The notes: generated by a model from the sequence alone, not told the origin. 64,000 bases of DNA from Symbiodinium natans (GCA_905221605.1 CAJNDS010002701.1:965489-1029488), one strand, 5' to 3'; counted from the stretch's first letter, positions 37,310-48,394 are shown. A program made the numbers and translations.

Positions 37310-40300
37310 CTTTGGGTGGGTGGACAAGGTGTCTATACTCCCCTTAGAACCTTAATAAAAGAATATTGTTAATATCCTCTTGGGTTGTATAGAAATAAAA
37401 ATAATTCCCAAGGGGAATATAGGTGTTGGGTTTTCCGGCTTCTTGGGGTTTGGGGGTTTTGGGTTTTAGGGTTTAGGGTTTAAGGTTTTAGTGACTTGGG
37501 GTCGTGCAAGGGTTTTTTGTCTGGTTTGCTGGTGCTGGTGTGATCTGAAAGGCTCGAGCGACTGCAGTGCTGAGGTAGAGTGTCCCCCTAGGTCTTGTTC
37601 CTAGTGTGCCTCAGACATAGGCGCGATGGCTCTAAACCACGCTGCGCTCCTCGCAGCAGCGGTTAAGGCAGCTTGCCAAGCTAAGGCGCCTGGGCGGCAG
37701 TAGCTGCTGCAGTAACCTCCTCTTTGGTTGCTGCAGCGGCTGCGCCTGCCACGGTCACTGGTGCTGCCTCGCGGCCTCCGAGTGCCGGGGTGGACTCTGG
37801 CGTTCGTGAAGACGTACTGGTGCAACAACTGCGTGAAGCACGTGCAGAGCGCAGACGTGCCAAAAGGCAACACCGAAGGGCAAAAAAGGCGGCAGAAGCT
37901 ACTTTGGTTGCCAACGAAGTGACTGCGAACATTGCCGAGGAGACTTCGGCTGGGACAGCCGAGGCTGGAGCAGGATGCAGACGTGGAATCGTTACCCCGA
38001 ACTGACAAGGACAAGCCCCTGCAACATGGCGCGACTGGTTGTTCGCCTCCGTCCAAGAAACCCAAGCCAGAGCATGGTGATGCTGGGGTTGCTGTTCCAC
38101 TGTCTGTTCCAAGCCGGGGCGCCAGCCCTGCTCCGAGCACTGGGTCGATCGCTGAGTCCGGCGATACGCGATTGAGTGCTTTCTCTGCTCCTGATGATGT
38201 GGCTCCTCAGGAGCCGGTGCCTTCGGGCAATCGTTTGACAGGTCAAAGGCAGCCGCCACCTCCAGCTCTACGTGGGCGCGGCCGGGGAGGGCCTCAGTGA
38301 CCTGACAGTTTTGCCACTTAGTGAGTCTCACTTGACGCAGTGACAGCGCCCGTTTTGCCTTGGCTGCGACAAAGTCGCACCTTGTTTCTTGTCTTGACTC
38401 GGCAGTTCGCCGCGGCTAAGCCGCCACGCCTTGACCGGCTGTAGTCCCACCTTCGGGGCAGGGTGCAGCCATGCCATACATACATACATACATACTGGTG
38501 TGATCCGATGGATGCTTGGTGTGTGTTTCGGGCTGAGGGTTTCGCAGCTTCATGCTTGATATTATGTGATGGTTATAGGGCAGCGCGACGGACAAAATGG
38601 TTTTGGGGTGGGCTTCAAGTTGAAGCGTCAACGACGTGCCCAGGAATCAAAGTCCGAATGCACATGGGTAGGTTGGTCCGGATGGTACCGCTCTGGATCA
38701 CCACTAGGAGTACAACGCCGGTATAGTAAAGTCTTGCCTGTGCTTTGCGCGCGGGCTTTCTACTATATACTACTCATGCATTTAGAAGCATGAAGATAAT
38801 TAATAATCATACAAGCGCACGAAGAGAGCGCGCAACGGCCCTTTGCAAAACTGAGGGGACAACGTAGTGCACGCCCGGACTAGGGAACCTGCCACATGAC
38901 TTGTCTCAATCCTGAGAAAGGTCCCACCTACCACTTGCATAAGGTCTGTTTTGGGGTTTAGGGTGTAGGGTTTAAACCCTAAACCCCTAGACCCTAAACC
39001 CTAAACCCTAAACCCATAAGAACAACCCCACCATCGAAGCTGTGCTCAAGCTTTGGCAGCTATGGCTTGCTGGAGCTCCGACGTCGAGTCGACGCACTTC
39101 ACGAGGTTGGGGTGCTCCTGCATGTGCAGCAGGGAGGCTGCTTGCGTGAAGTGCTAAGTAACTTGCCAAGCATTCCTTGCAATCCCCCTCATCTACTCAC
39201 TTCCAGCGTTTATTCAGGGTTGTGGGATTTTAACCTTACGAGGCCGAAAGGAAAGCCACATCCCTGCACTGCTGGGTGGTCCGTCAGCATTGTCAGCCTT
39301 TCCCGGTTCCTGTAAACTTCACCTGCCCAAGGGCGATGCGCAAGTGCAGATGAGCGCAGTGGTGCCGTGCCATCCAATGTGCCGGTAGACCCAAGTGCCC
39401 TAAGCCCCCTATTCAACCCTGGGAGGTCACCTCAAAACCCGCATGATTGCCCTGAAGAGTCGAACCCTAAAACCCCAAACCCCAGCATGCAGCCATTCCC
39501 CTAGTAGTTTGGGTACCCCCCACATACAGAAGCACTCCTTTTATTTTCAGCAGCCCGAACCCCCTTGCCCCTGACACATCCTTTTCTCTTTTTTGGGGGG
39601 GAGCTCGTGGGTTCAGGGTTTAGGGTTCAGGGTTTGGGGTACTTGGTAGCCCAGTAACCAGATTACAATAAGGGGGCACCCTTTTTGGGGTTGGGTAGTT
39701 TATAAGGGAACCTTGAACCAACAAAAAGGGAAAAGGGTACCACTGGGCCACCAAAGGTTGGGGTTCAGGGCTTAGGGTTTAGGGCTTAGGGTTTAGGGTT
39801 CAGGGTTCAGGGTTTAGGGTTTAGGGTTTAGGGTACAGGGTTCAGGGTTTGGGTTTCAGGGTGCTAGTGTAGGATTCAGGAGAGCCCGCTCGCGGCTGCG
39901 TGATCGACAATCAGCCGGGGGCGCCAAGGTCTGTGTGCATCTGCTTCACAGCCTTGCTTTCAGGAGCCCTAAACCCTAGCCCTAAACCCTAAACCCTAAA
40001 CCCCAAACCCTACACCCCAAACCCTAAACCCCAAACACACCCTAAACCCGGGACCCTAAACCCTCTTGGGGGGGACTTGCGGGCTGCCGATTTACAGTCA
40101 CAAGACACCGCATCTGCGCCAGACATGAAAGGTTCCAACGTGCGCACCCAGGTGACTTATGAAGATCCCCCGAACGGCCAAACCCTCCAACTGCATGGGT
40201 TTAGGGTTTAGGGGTTACGGCTTAGGGACTAGGGTTTAGGGTTTAGGGTTCAGGGCTTAGGGTTTAGGACCCCCAGAACATCTGCAACAGTTCAAGTCGT

Positions 40301-40826
40301 CAACACCATGAAGAACCAGGCCCCCGGCCACAATGATGGAGCTGGTGCCAGCCAAAAAGGTTCGAGTCCACTCTGCCTGGCGCGCAATCTTGTTAGGGTT
40401 TAGGGTTTAGGGTTTAGGGTTTAGGGTTTAGGGTTTAGGGTTTAGGGTTTAGGGCTTAGGGCTTAGGGCTTAGGGCTGGGGCTCTTGGACTAAGCAGGAC
40501 CTGGCCTGACCCCCCAAGCACGTCACCGGATCCGTCCCAGCAACCAAAACACCCCAACAAAGGACCTCGCAAGCAAAGAGGGCCCGACACACACCACCCA
40601 GCCTGAAACCTCAGGGCTCTGAAATGGCCCTCAGACTGCCTAGAAAAACCCACCCCTCAACAGCCCTGCCTGCGTTCCCTAAATCTGGAATCCTACAACC
40701 AAAAACAGCCCCCGAACCCTCAGAGCCCTGAGTTCGCTGGCCTTGTACACATTTGCGTGCGCGCCAGAGCCGAGAACTGAGAGTATCCGCAGCTCGCTGG
40801 GCTTCACTGTGAAGAACCTTGGACTC
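37272..40826 (-). CDS. Protein kinase N-lobe half (four exons)
   Basis: Minus-strand exons in domain order. 40728-40826: RILSVLGSGAHANVYKA, glycine-rich loop G-x-G-x-x-x-x-V. 39915-39958: SKAVKQMHTDLGA, beta-3 lysine. 39061-39153: FTQAASLLHMQEHPNLVKCV, alpha-C and beta-4. 37272-37309: LEPPYLIITEYLAG, beta-5 and hinge. Catalytic-loop exons do not follow directly; those at 19.25 kb and below fit as the missing half. The usual alpha-C glutamate position reads alanine (QAASLL), so the lysine-glutamate pair may be absent or the alignment shifted by one. A plus-strand retroposon remnant lies in the intron between hinge and alpha-C, and a plus-strand gene (40072-40603) between the loop and beta-3 exons. 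Confidence 0.75.
37338..37435. mobile_element. Small inverted-repeat element
   Basis: GTGTCTATACTCCCCTT at the left and AAGGGGAATATAGGTG at the right, AT-rich interior. Immediately upstream (sense) of the hinge exon; only one copy seen. Confidence 0.5.
37540..38500 (+). pseudogene. Decayed retroposon-like insertion with (CATA)n tail
   Basis: Intron-free GC-rich block without heptamers. Plus frames run in sequence but shift twice: MALNHAALLAAAVKAACQAK (37626), then a coiled-coil LVQQLREARAERRRAKRQHR (about 37815), then PPSKKPKPEHGDAGVAVPLS to GRGRGGPQ (stop 38298). The 3' part is non-coding and ends in four CATA units. A basic coiled-coil ORF with a simple-repeat tail resembles the ORF1 and 3' end of a LINE, but no reverse transcriptase is present, so the class is inferred. 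Two frameshifts indicate it is dead. Confidence 0.5.
38560..38760 (+). other. Unassigned sequence
   Basis: Both plus frames partly open (WVGWSGWYRSGSPLGVQRRY). I cannot assign it; it continues as unassigned sequence to 38950. Confidence 0.2.
39061..39153 (-). CDS. Kinase exon: alpha-C, HPNLVK
   Basis: After TTAG reads HFTQAASLLHMQEHPNLVKC then VDSTSELQQAI. H-P-N-L-V-K is the alpha-C/beta-4 junction. Confidence 0.82.
39640..39756. mobile_element. MITE-like family H, uninterrupted copy
   Basis: TTGGTAGCCCAGTAACC ... GGGTACCACTGGGCCACCAA inverted ends. Interior AGGGAACCTTGAACCAACAA identical to 15727-16035. Confidence 0.82.
39915..39960 (-). CDS. Kinase exon: beta-3 lysine, KAVKQM
   Basis: After CTGAAAG reads KAVKQMHTDLG; A-V-K with Q-M fits kinase beta-3. 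Possible GC donor (TTG then GCGCCC). Short, so moderate confidence. Confidence 0.6.
40072..40605 (+). CDS. Unknown plus-strand gene, three exons
   Basis: 40072-40200 reads LRAADLQSQDTASAPDMKGS then NVRTQVTYEDPPNGQTLQLH. 40273-40390 reads TSATVQVVNTMKNQAPGHND then GAGASQKGSSPLC. 40480-40605 reads LSRTWPDPPSTSPDPSQQPK then HPNKGPRKQRGPDTHHPA and TGA. Hydrophilic, probably disordered. For the middle island the minus frame (FLAGTSSIIVAGGLVLHGVD) is an equally good reading. Confidence 0.5.
40392..40478. repeat. (TTTAGGG)n array
   Basis: Nine TTTAGGG, then three CTTAGGG units. Confidence 0.95.
40728..40826 (-). CDS. Kinase exon: glycine-rich loop
   Basis: Reads FFTVKPSELRILSVLGSGAH then ANVYKA. 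L-G-S-G-x-x-x-x-V-Y is diagnostic. Probable GC donor (AAG then GCCAGC). Confidence 0.85.
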
Positions 40827-40880
40827 ACTTGGGGGGTTTAGGGTTTAGGGTTTGGGGTTTGGGGTTTGGGGTTTAGGGTT

Positions 40881-40972
40881 TTGGGGTATCGTATTGGGGT
40901 CCTCCGTATAAGGGAAGCCTTCTCTTTGTGGGGGGGGTGTATATTCGGGGTCGCCTATTTTCGTAAACCCCC
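40881..40972. mobile_element. MITE-like family E copy, reversed
   Basis: TATCGTATTGGGGTCCTCCG ... TTTTCGTAAACCCCC; ends match family E in opposite orientation. Confidence 0.65.
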
Positions 40973-41246
40973 ACATAGGGCTTCCTACCGGGGACTTTTT
41001 TGTTCGAAGATTTCGTGCCCAGCCTACTTATGAGGAGAACCCGCATCAGCAATACCAAAGCTCGCCTTCCCTAAACTCTAAACTCTAAACCCTAAACCCT
41101 AAACCCTCAACCCTAAACCCTAAACTTTAACTATCCCTACTTCTGAAGGAGATAGGGCGAAGGCAATGAAGCAAGACGAGCACGGGCCCGGAGACCGGGC
41201 CGGCAAACCCGATATGCGGAGCCACATTCGGTTTGTTTTGCTAAGC

Positions 41247-41339
41247 CCTAAACCCTAAACCCTAAACCCTAAACCCTAAACCCTAAACCCTAAACCCTAA
41301 ACCCTAAACCCTAAACCCTAAACCCTAAACCCTAAACCC
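41247..41339. repeat. (CCCTAAA)n array
   Basis: Thirteen perfect units. 41340-41750 beyond it holds degenerate units and unassigned sequence. Confidence 0.95.
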
Positions 41340-41756
41340 AGGCCCAAATCCCTAAAAGCCTGACGTCGACTTCGGGCATTCTATGCCTCTACGGCAAGGA
41401 AATGGGCGGAAACGGCCGGATGTAGGGGTTCTTAGATCTTCGGCTGTCGGCCTTCGGTTGAGGGGTTGAGAGGCCCATGCAGGATATGGGCTTAGGCTTC
41501 GGTTTCGGGAAGGAACCTAAACACCAAACCCTAAACCCTTAACCTTTAACACCTTAAACCCTAAACCCTAAACCGTTAGTAAAAAACCCTAAACCCTTAA
41601 CGCCCTAAACATCCTTGGATCCCGACAGCGCAGTGTTCAGCGCCGCTTCATCAATTCTGGCGTGACGGGGGGGGCCCCAAGTCAAAAGGTAAAAGCAAGA
41701 GTTGCGGTCATGCTAGTGTGAACCATAATTGTACCCAGTACAGGGATTGGCGGGTA

Positions 41757-42315
<559 letters not shown>

Positions 42316-42435
42316 GTGACACGCTCTTAACTGATCATGGTGTTTTCTGCTGTTTTTTGACTTTTTCTATAGTTTTCTCTGGTTTTTTCTGCGTTTGACG
42401 GGTTGGGGGGGGTGGGGGGGGGTGGGGGGGGGGGT

Positions 42436-42545
42436 AATTACGTGCTGTGCTTTGTGCACACATGACCATGCTGAGGGGTTGGGGGGGTAATTACGTGCTG
42501 TGCTTTGTGCACACATGGGGGTCGTGCTGGGCTTTGTGCACGCTT
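42436..42545. repeat. Direct repeat TAATTACGTGCTGTGCTTTGTGC
   Basis: Two near-identical copies (TAATTACGTGCTGTGCTTTG then TGCACACATG) 50 bases apart, plus a partial third (GTGCTGGGCTTTGTGCACGC). Confidence 0.85.
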
Positions 42546-42589
42546 GACCACGCTGTCTACTGTTTTCCTCTGTTTTTTTGGTTGGTTTA

Positions 42590-43215
42590 GGGGCAAGATC
42601 TTTTGGGCTCACAGTGGAGGGTTTAGGGTTTGCAGGTACAGATCTTTTGGGCTTTTTTGGGAACCTTTTGGGCTTCCAGTGGAAATATGGGGTTTGAGGT
42701 TTCAGCCTACAGATCTTTTGGTTTTTTTTGGCATCTGGGGTTTAGGGTTTCAGGGCAAGACATGTTGGGCTTACAGTGGAGGGTTTAGGGTTTGGGGCTT
42801 GAGGGTAGAGACCTTTTGAGGTTTTTTGGGATTTGGGGTTTAGGGTTTAAGGGTAAGACCTTTTGGGCTCACAGTGGAGGGCTTCGGGATCTTTTCGGCT
42901 TTTTGGGATTCACAGTGGAGGGTTTAGGGATCTTCTGGGCTTTTTTGGGATTTGGGGGTGAGGGTTTAAGGGAAGGGTTTGGGGTTGAGGCTGTAAGGTG
43001 AAAGGACTTTTGGGCTTTTTCTATGGGATTTAAGGTTTAAGGGGGTGCTCTGTGGGACTGCTTTGTCATTCAGGGTACACATTCAGGGTACACATGGGGT
43101 TTGGGGTTTCAGGCTCCAGATGTTTTGTGTTTTTTCTGGGGACGTGCTTGACGCTGTGGGGTTGAGATTTTAAGGGTGCACGACTCTTGGGCTTGCTTCA
43201 GGTTTCGGGGTTTCG
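42590..43215. repeat. Degenerate minisatellite with TTTAGGG-like units
   Basis: Irregular repeats of GATCTTTTGGGCTTTTTTGG and CTCACAGTGGAGGGTTTAGG in 50-80 base units. Lies between the two (AGT)n tracts. No coding frame. Confidence 0.85.
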
Positions 43216-43282
43216 GATTTCAGGGTGCACGACTGTTCGGCTTGCTGGAGGCGTTCGGGTTTAAGGACAAGTTTGGCCACAT

Positions 43283-43525
43283 CTTAGAAAACCCGCGAAA
43301 CGCTGTAAATACCGGTCTTTTCCTCTGTTCTGAGAACACGTCTGCGCAAAGTAGGCCCTGTAATTGACCGTTTTTGAAGCCCGAAAACACTGTAAATACC
43401 GATGTTTTCCTCCTGCGCATAAAGTAGTTGAAAGTAGTTTGCGCGACTTTTTACACATCCATTTTTCGTGTCCGTAAACGGACAAAGCCAGGAAACACTG
43501 TAAATACCGAGGTTTTGGTCTCTTA
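43283..43525. repeat. Tandem repeat with core CACTGTAAATACCG
   Basis: The core AAACGCTGTAAATACCGGTC / AAACACTGTAAATACCGATG / AAACACTGTAAATACCGAGG occurs three times at about 43296, 43385 and 43492. Each is followed by a T/C-rich stretch and preceded by a GC-rich one. Confidence 0.8.
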
Positions 43526-43578
43526 ACACGAAAATTGCATGCCACAAAACCCCTGCGATCAATTAAGAACGCGACGCC

Positions 43579-43733
<155 letters not shown>

Positions 43734-44131
43734 TAATAATGATGAAACCTAAGTTCTTCCCTTGTGGCTTGTCAACGCAACGTGTTGATTCCTGTAACCT
43801 ACCCAGAGACCCCTCGTCAGGAAGGCCAATCTATTCTGGAGGTTTTGTGGCTTTATGCCAAGCATCCCACAAGATTGCATAGGGTTGGAGGGTTTCGGGC
43901 TATGTGAAGTCGCTAGCCCCTGCATCAGCGTGCCTTATATCCTCCTCCGCCTCCGGTGATGACATCTATGCATCCTTCTCCTGGGCTTCTTTGAGCGGCC
44001 TATCTGTTTAAAGCCAAGGGAATAGCCCTCCTGAAGCACCTAAGCCTGAGTTCCAACAATCTAAACAGACACCAATTCGCCTTCTCAACACCCGAAACCC
44101 GAAACCCGAAACCCTAAACCCTAAACCCTAA

Positions 44132-44772
44132 ACCCAGTCTCAGCTCTCTTCGGAACCCTTCGACCAGAAGTTCCAGCAGGGCTTGGGGCACTCTTGGCGT
44201 AGAGGATTTGGGCCCTGTAGGCCTCTGTGGTTCGCTACCCTGGGGCCGCTGGAGTGTAGGGTTTAGGGTTTAGGGTTTAGGGTTTAGGGTTTAGGGTTTA
44301 GGGTTTAGGGTTTAGGGTTTAGGGTTTAGGGTTTAGGGTTTGGGGTTTGGGGTTTGGGGTTTAGGGTTTAGCGCTCAGGGTTTAGGGTTGACAGGTGTTC
44401 CGGCTGCAAGAATCGCTTTGCTAGGGGTCGCCTTGGCAAGACCGAACCTTCCCAGCACTCATCACAAAATCATGGTGTTGTTCTTGTTTTTCCAATGGGG
44501 TTGCCTCTAACCCTGAACGCCCTAAACCCTCAACCATGAGGTGAAGGGCACTTTGAGGGGATATAGGGTAGGCCTTAGGGTTTAGCCCTAAACCCGGAAC
44601 TCTGAACCCTAAACCCGAAACTCCAAACCCTAAACCCCAAACCCCAAACCCTAAACCCTAACCCCAAGTGCACGAAAGGAAGGCCCAAGGCACAACTAAG
44701 CAAAGGACACACAGGCCGAGTCACATCTACTGGACTCGAGCCCAAGACGCACCAGATCCAACATGTGGAAGG
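44132..44772 (+). CDS. Unknown plus-strand gene, three exons
   Basis: 44132-44258 reads SQLSSEPFDQKFQQGLGHSW then RRGFGPCRPLWFATLGPLEC. 44387-44480 reads DRCSGCKNRFARGRLGKTEP, a CxxC with basic residues. 44667-44772 reads KCTKGRPKAQLSKGHTGRVT then STGLEPKTHQIQHVE. Arrays between are TTTAGGG after the first exon and CCCTAAA before the last. Basic, possibly nucleic-acid binding; no named domain. Confidence 0.5.
44257..44360. repeat. (TTTAGGG)n array
   Basis: Twelve units, then TTTGGGG variants. Confidence 0.95.
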
Positions 44773-44991
44773 TTTAGGGTTTGGGGGGAGGGTTGGGGGT
44801 TTAGGGTTTAGGGTTTAGGGTTTAGGGTTTCGGCTTTCGGCTTTCGGCTTTCGGGTTTAGGGTTTAGGGTTTCGGCGGTAGGGTTTAGGGTCATAGGGCT
44901 GAAGGTCGTAGGGGCCTACGTGTGGGGATCGGGGCTTGTCGCGAGCACACAGGGAGCCCCAACTAATATAGGGGCCTCAACAACTTGAGCA

Positions 44992-45070
44992 GGGTTTTGG
45001 GGGTTGTTCTAGCATAGATATAGGGGGGACCATAAGGGAAGACTATTAGTAATTCTTCCGACCCCTGTAT
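44992..45070. mobile_element. Short repeat family B copy
   Basis: TGGGGGTTGTTCTAGCATAG ... GGGGGGACCATAAGGGAAGA ... TTCTTCCGACCCCTGTAT. Confidence 0.75.
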
Positions 45071-45131
45071 TCCCTGCCAGGAGCTGCTTGTTTTGGGGGC
45101 TGCTTGCTTGCGATGCCAACTTTTTAGCCAT

Positions 45132-45205
45132 GCAAGGCCGCAACTTGAGTGCGGTCCCTCGGGAACACATTAGCTGGATTCATGCCGCGGCAACAGCACA
45201 GGCCT
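45132..45205 (+). CDS. Coding-like last exon
   Basis: Reads MQGRNLSAVPREHISWIHAA then ATAQA and TAG. May end the gene of 44.1-44.8 kb. Confidence 0.4.
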
Positions 45206-45405
45206 AGGCCTGGGCCGGTATCCCTAAACCCTGAAATCCTAAACCCTAAACCCTAAACCCCAAACCCTAAACCCGAAATACCCTAAACCCTATACCCTAA
45301 ACCCTAAACCCTATACAAAGGCCTCATCCTGCTTCCTGACTCCAACTCCTGAATTCGGGAACCTGGCACAGCCTCTGAGCTTCAAGGCTCGTCGCGATGG
45401 GTTCC

Positions 45406-45609
45406 CCTACTCCCCCTCTCTACTGCCCCCCCTGAGTTCCCACCCTGACCCCTAGACCCTAAACCCTAAGCCCTAAACCCGAAACCCTAAACCCTAAAAT
45501 CCTAAACCCTAAACCCTACTCCCCCCTCTCAATACTCCCCCCCCTAAGTTCCCCAATTAAGGTTCTTTAAGGGGGGTAGACAAGAGGGGGGTAGTAGGGG
45601 AGCCCATGA
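45406..45609. mobile_element. C-rich inverted-repeat element split by a CCCTAAA array
   Basis: CCCTACTCCCCCTCTCTACT (45406) recurs as CCCTACTCCCCCCTCTCAAT (45514) on the other side of a 70-base CCCTAAA array. The inverted partner AGAGGGGGGTAGTAGGGGAG lies at 45588-45607. Confidence 0.7.
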
Positions 45610-45743
45610 CATGGGCTTGTACCTGGGCTTCGCGCATGTCAACGCCTTCTCAGGGTTTAGGGTTTAGGGCTTAGGGTTTAGGAGTTTTAGGTGTTTAGGG
45701 CTTTAGGGCTTTGGGTTTATGACTTTCTTTTGGATGTTGGTCG

Positions 45744-46137
45744 TTTGGTTGAAGGACGCGTGGGCGGCAAAGGCTAGCAGAGCACAGGAGGCTGTTCCTC
45801 CACTGCCTCTGCACCTTCTCCCCAAGCGCCGTACTTGAAAAGAAACCGACACTAAACCCTAAACCCTAAACCCTATAAACCCTATAAACCCTATAAACCC
45901 TATAAACCCTATAAACCCTATAAACCCTATAAACCCTATAAACCCTAAACCCTAAACCCTAAATAAACCCTAAACCCTAAACCCAAACCTAAACCCTAAA
46001 CCCCTCCTCTACTCCACAGCATCATTGGGCCCTCTGTGCCAGCACCCTTTGCACTTCAGGTCCTCGGCCAGCCCTTCCGGCAGCGCGAGGACCTGCCCAC
46101 GGAAGGCATCGAACCCCCCAAGCTCCGCAGAAGAGGT
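45744..46137 (+). CDS. Coding-like plus exons
   Basis: 45744-45837 reads WLKDAWAAKASRAQEAVPPL then PLHLLPKRRT and TGA. 46019-46137 reads SIIGPSVPAPFALQVLGQPF then RQREDLPTEGIEPPKLRRR. A CCCTATAAA array separates them. If spliced, the donor must precede the first stop. Confidence 0.5.
45846..46002. repeat. Array homogenised to CCCTATAAA
   Basis: Three CCCTAAA, then nine CCCTATAAA nonamers, then CCCTAAA again. Confidence 0.95.
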
Positions 46138-46734
46138 TCTTGGGCCTTGGGCTTTGGAGGGTGGAGGGTTTAGGGTTTAGGGCATGACTTCCTGTAACCA
46201 AACCCAAAATTACCCCTTGATTGGCGGTGGGCACCACAGTTGAGAACTATCACCTGGCAAGAGGCGGACTGGGCAAAAGACACGCTCCCAACCTGAACTG
46301 AAGTCCCAAAAAAGGCGGTTGAAGATGCTAAGTTAAGGGCGTAGGGTTTAGGGTTTAGGGTTTAGAGTTTAGGGTTTAGGGTTTAGGGTTTGGGGTGCAG
46401 GGTGTAGGGTTTGGGTTTTAAGGGGCAAGGGCTATGTGGTTTGGGTGTAGTCTTGGGTTTAGCATAGGATCCCAAAATTCTCGAGCTGCAAGACGAAGCT
46501 CTATTTCTCTGATTCTTCGACACCTATCCCTGTACTAGAGCCAAGAATGACCTGGGAATGATCAAAGGGGCCCTTTTTGGCGCAGGGACTTCTCAGGACC
46601 CTACAAACAGGGAATGAGGGCCTACCCTGAACCCTAAACCCTAAACCCGAAACCCTAAACCCTAACCCTAACCCTAAACCCTAAACCCTAAACCCTAAAC
46701 CCTAAACCCTAAACCCTAAACCCTACTCCTAGTG

Positions 46735-46945
46735 TACGTCGCCAGCCTCGGTGAACTTCTCTCCGGCAACAGCCCTGGCAACGGCCAAAGGTCTTGAGGC
46801 TTCGAGGTTGGTGAGGCTAGGTTGTCTAGTGTTTAAACCCTAAACCCTAAACTAGGCCCTAAACCCTAAACCCTAAACCCTACACTTAGGGATCCGTTCG
46901 GGCTCTCGCGGGGCTTCTCCGGGTTAGCCGCCTTGAACAGCGCAG
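46735..46945 (-). CDS. Unknown minus-strand gene, two exons
   Basis: 46888-46945 reads LFKAANPEKPRESPNGS; 46735-46825 reads LTNLEASRPLAVARAVAGEK then FTEAGDVH and TAG. The intron has CCCTAAA (plus) arrays. Function unknown. Confidence 0.5.
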
Positions 46946-47212
46946 TCTCCGGTCAACTCTAATCTCCAAGCCAGCGCCCGGACCGAAAACCAGACCCAAC
47001 CCCCCCAAGGTAACACCCCGAAATCCCAGCTTAAACCCGAAATCCGACAAGACCCGAACCCTAAAATCCCAGCCCTAAAGCGTTTAAACCCCAAGCCCTA
47101 AACCCTGAACCCTTAAAACCCTAAATCCTTAAATCCTAAACCCTAAACACTATAAACCCTAAACCCTCAACCCTCAATCCTCAACCCTCAACCTTAAACC
47201 CCTAAATCCTGA

Positions 47213-47310
47213 AACCGCCAAGCCGTGGCAGCCATGGAGAAGCGCGTCGGCTGCTCTTCAAGCAAGCCTGTGCCTGCAGCAGCTGAGCCTCCGCTTCTTC
47301 GGGGGCTTTT
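47213..47310 (+). CDS. Possible first exon
   Basis: Reads MEKRVGCSSSKPVPAAAEPP then LLRG from an ATG at 47231, open upstream too (RQAVAA). Followed by a long TTTAGGG array. A basic, Cys/Ser N-terminus. Confidence 0.42.
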
Positions 47311-47320
47311 AGGAACTTTG

Positions 47321-47492
47321 GGGTTTAGGTTTAGGGTTTAGGGTTTGGGTTTAGGGTTTAGGGTTTAGGGTTTAGGGTTTAGGGTTTAGGGTTTAGGGTT
47401 TAGGGTTTAGGGTTTAGGGTTTAGGGTTTAGGGTTTAGGGTTTAGGGTTTAGGGATTAGGGATTAGGGTGTAGGGTTTAGGGTTTAGGGTTT
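47321..47492. repeat. Long (TTTAGGG)n array
   Basis: About 23 units. The following 47500-47790 is G-rich degenerate sequence (GGGTTTTGGGGC types) that gives spurious Gly/Trp-rich ORFs. Confidence 0.96.
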
Positions 47493-47878
47493 GGGGGGGT
47501 TAGTAAGGGGAGAAGAGTCCTTTTTAGGGCTTCGGGTGCTTTAAGGACCTTTTCGGGGCTCTGGGGTTGTTTGGGGTTTTCGGGCTTCTGTGGTTTGCGC
47601 AGGGTTTCAGGGTTTGGGGCACGTATGGCTTTCGGGCATTTGGGGCTCGAGGGTTTGGGGGCTATCTAGGGCATCGACGGGCCTGGGGGCCTTTGTGGTT
47701 TTGGGGCTTGAGGGCTTTAAGGCTTTGGGGCGCGAGGGGTTGGTGCTTCAGGCTTTGCGGTTTTCGGACACTTTGGGCTTGGAGATCATTTAGGTAAGTC
47801 TTGGGTAAGTTTTGAGACCAAACTTAGGCCACTTTTTTGCCCCCCCCGTGGCCTGGGCTTGACTTCTGCTTTCCTTTT

Positions 47879-48041
47879 AGGATCCCTGCACCCGGGGCAA
47901 AACCTTAAGTCCCCACACCTGAAACCCTCAATCCCTATAAATCCTATAAACCTCAAGCCCGGTTTTGAAAGGGTTCTCGGCTCTGCACTTCGGGTCTTAA
48001 GCTCCCCGCCTCGAGATGTCGATACTGATGAAGCAGCCTAG
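47879..48041 (+). CDS. Coding-like last exon
   Basis: After the strong acceptor TTTCCTTTTAG reads SLHPGQNLKSPHLKPSIPIN then PINLKPGFERVLGSALRVLS and DVDTDEAA, TAG. Could be the 3' exon of the gene starting at 47231. Confidence 0.45.
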
Positions 48042-48242
48042 AACGCCCAGGATTTCCGGTTGGTGCCGCTCAAGGCGCACTAGGTTTGCTTCTGATCGCA
48101 CTCGGCTCAATCGCAGGGGGCGTTTCGCATGATCCCACACACAAAGTGAGCAGGTCGGCTAATTGTCCCATTCAGATGCACAGCGTGCAGGCATCTGCTT
48201 ACAAAAACCGTAAACCCTAAACCCTAAACCCTAAACCCTAAA

Positions 48243-48321
48243 CAAAGTTTGACTCATCGTTGCATCACCAACGATAGCGCGGGCCTCGAACGGCCGCGCC
48301 GGTGCTCGGCCAGCTCCTAGG
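48243..48321 (-). CDS. Coding-like exon
   Basis: Reads GAGRAPARPFEARAIVGDAT then MSQTL. Isolated minus exon between plus genes. Confidence 0.35.
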
Positions 48322-48394
48322 GTTTGGGGTTTCAGGGTTTAGGCTTTAGGGTTTGGGTTTTCGGTTTTAGGGTTTTAGGAATTTAGGGCTTAGG

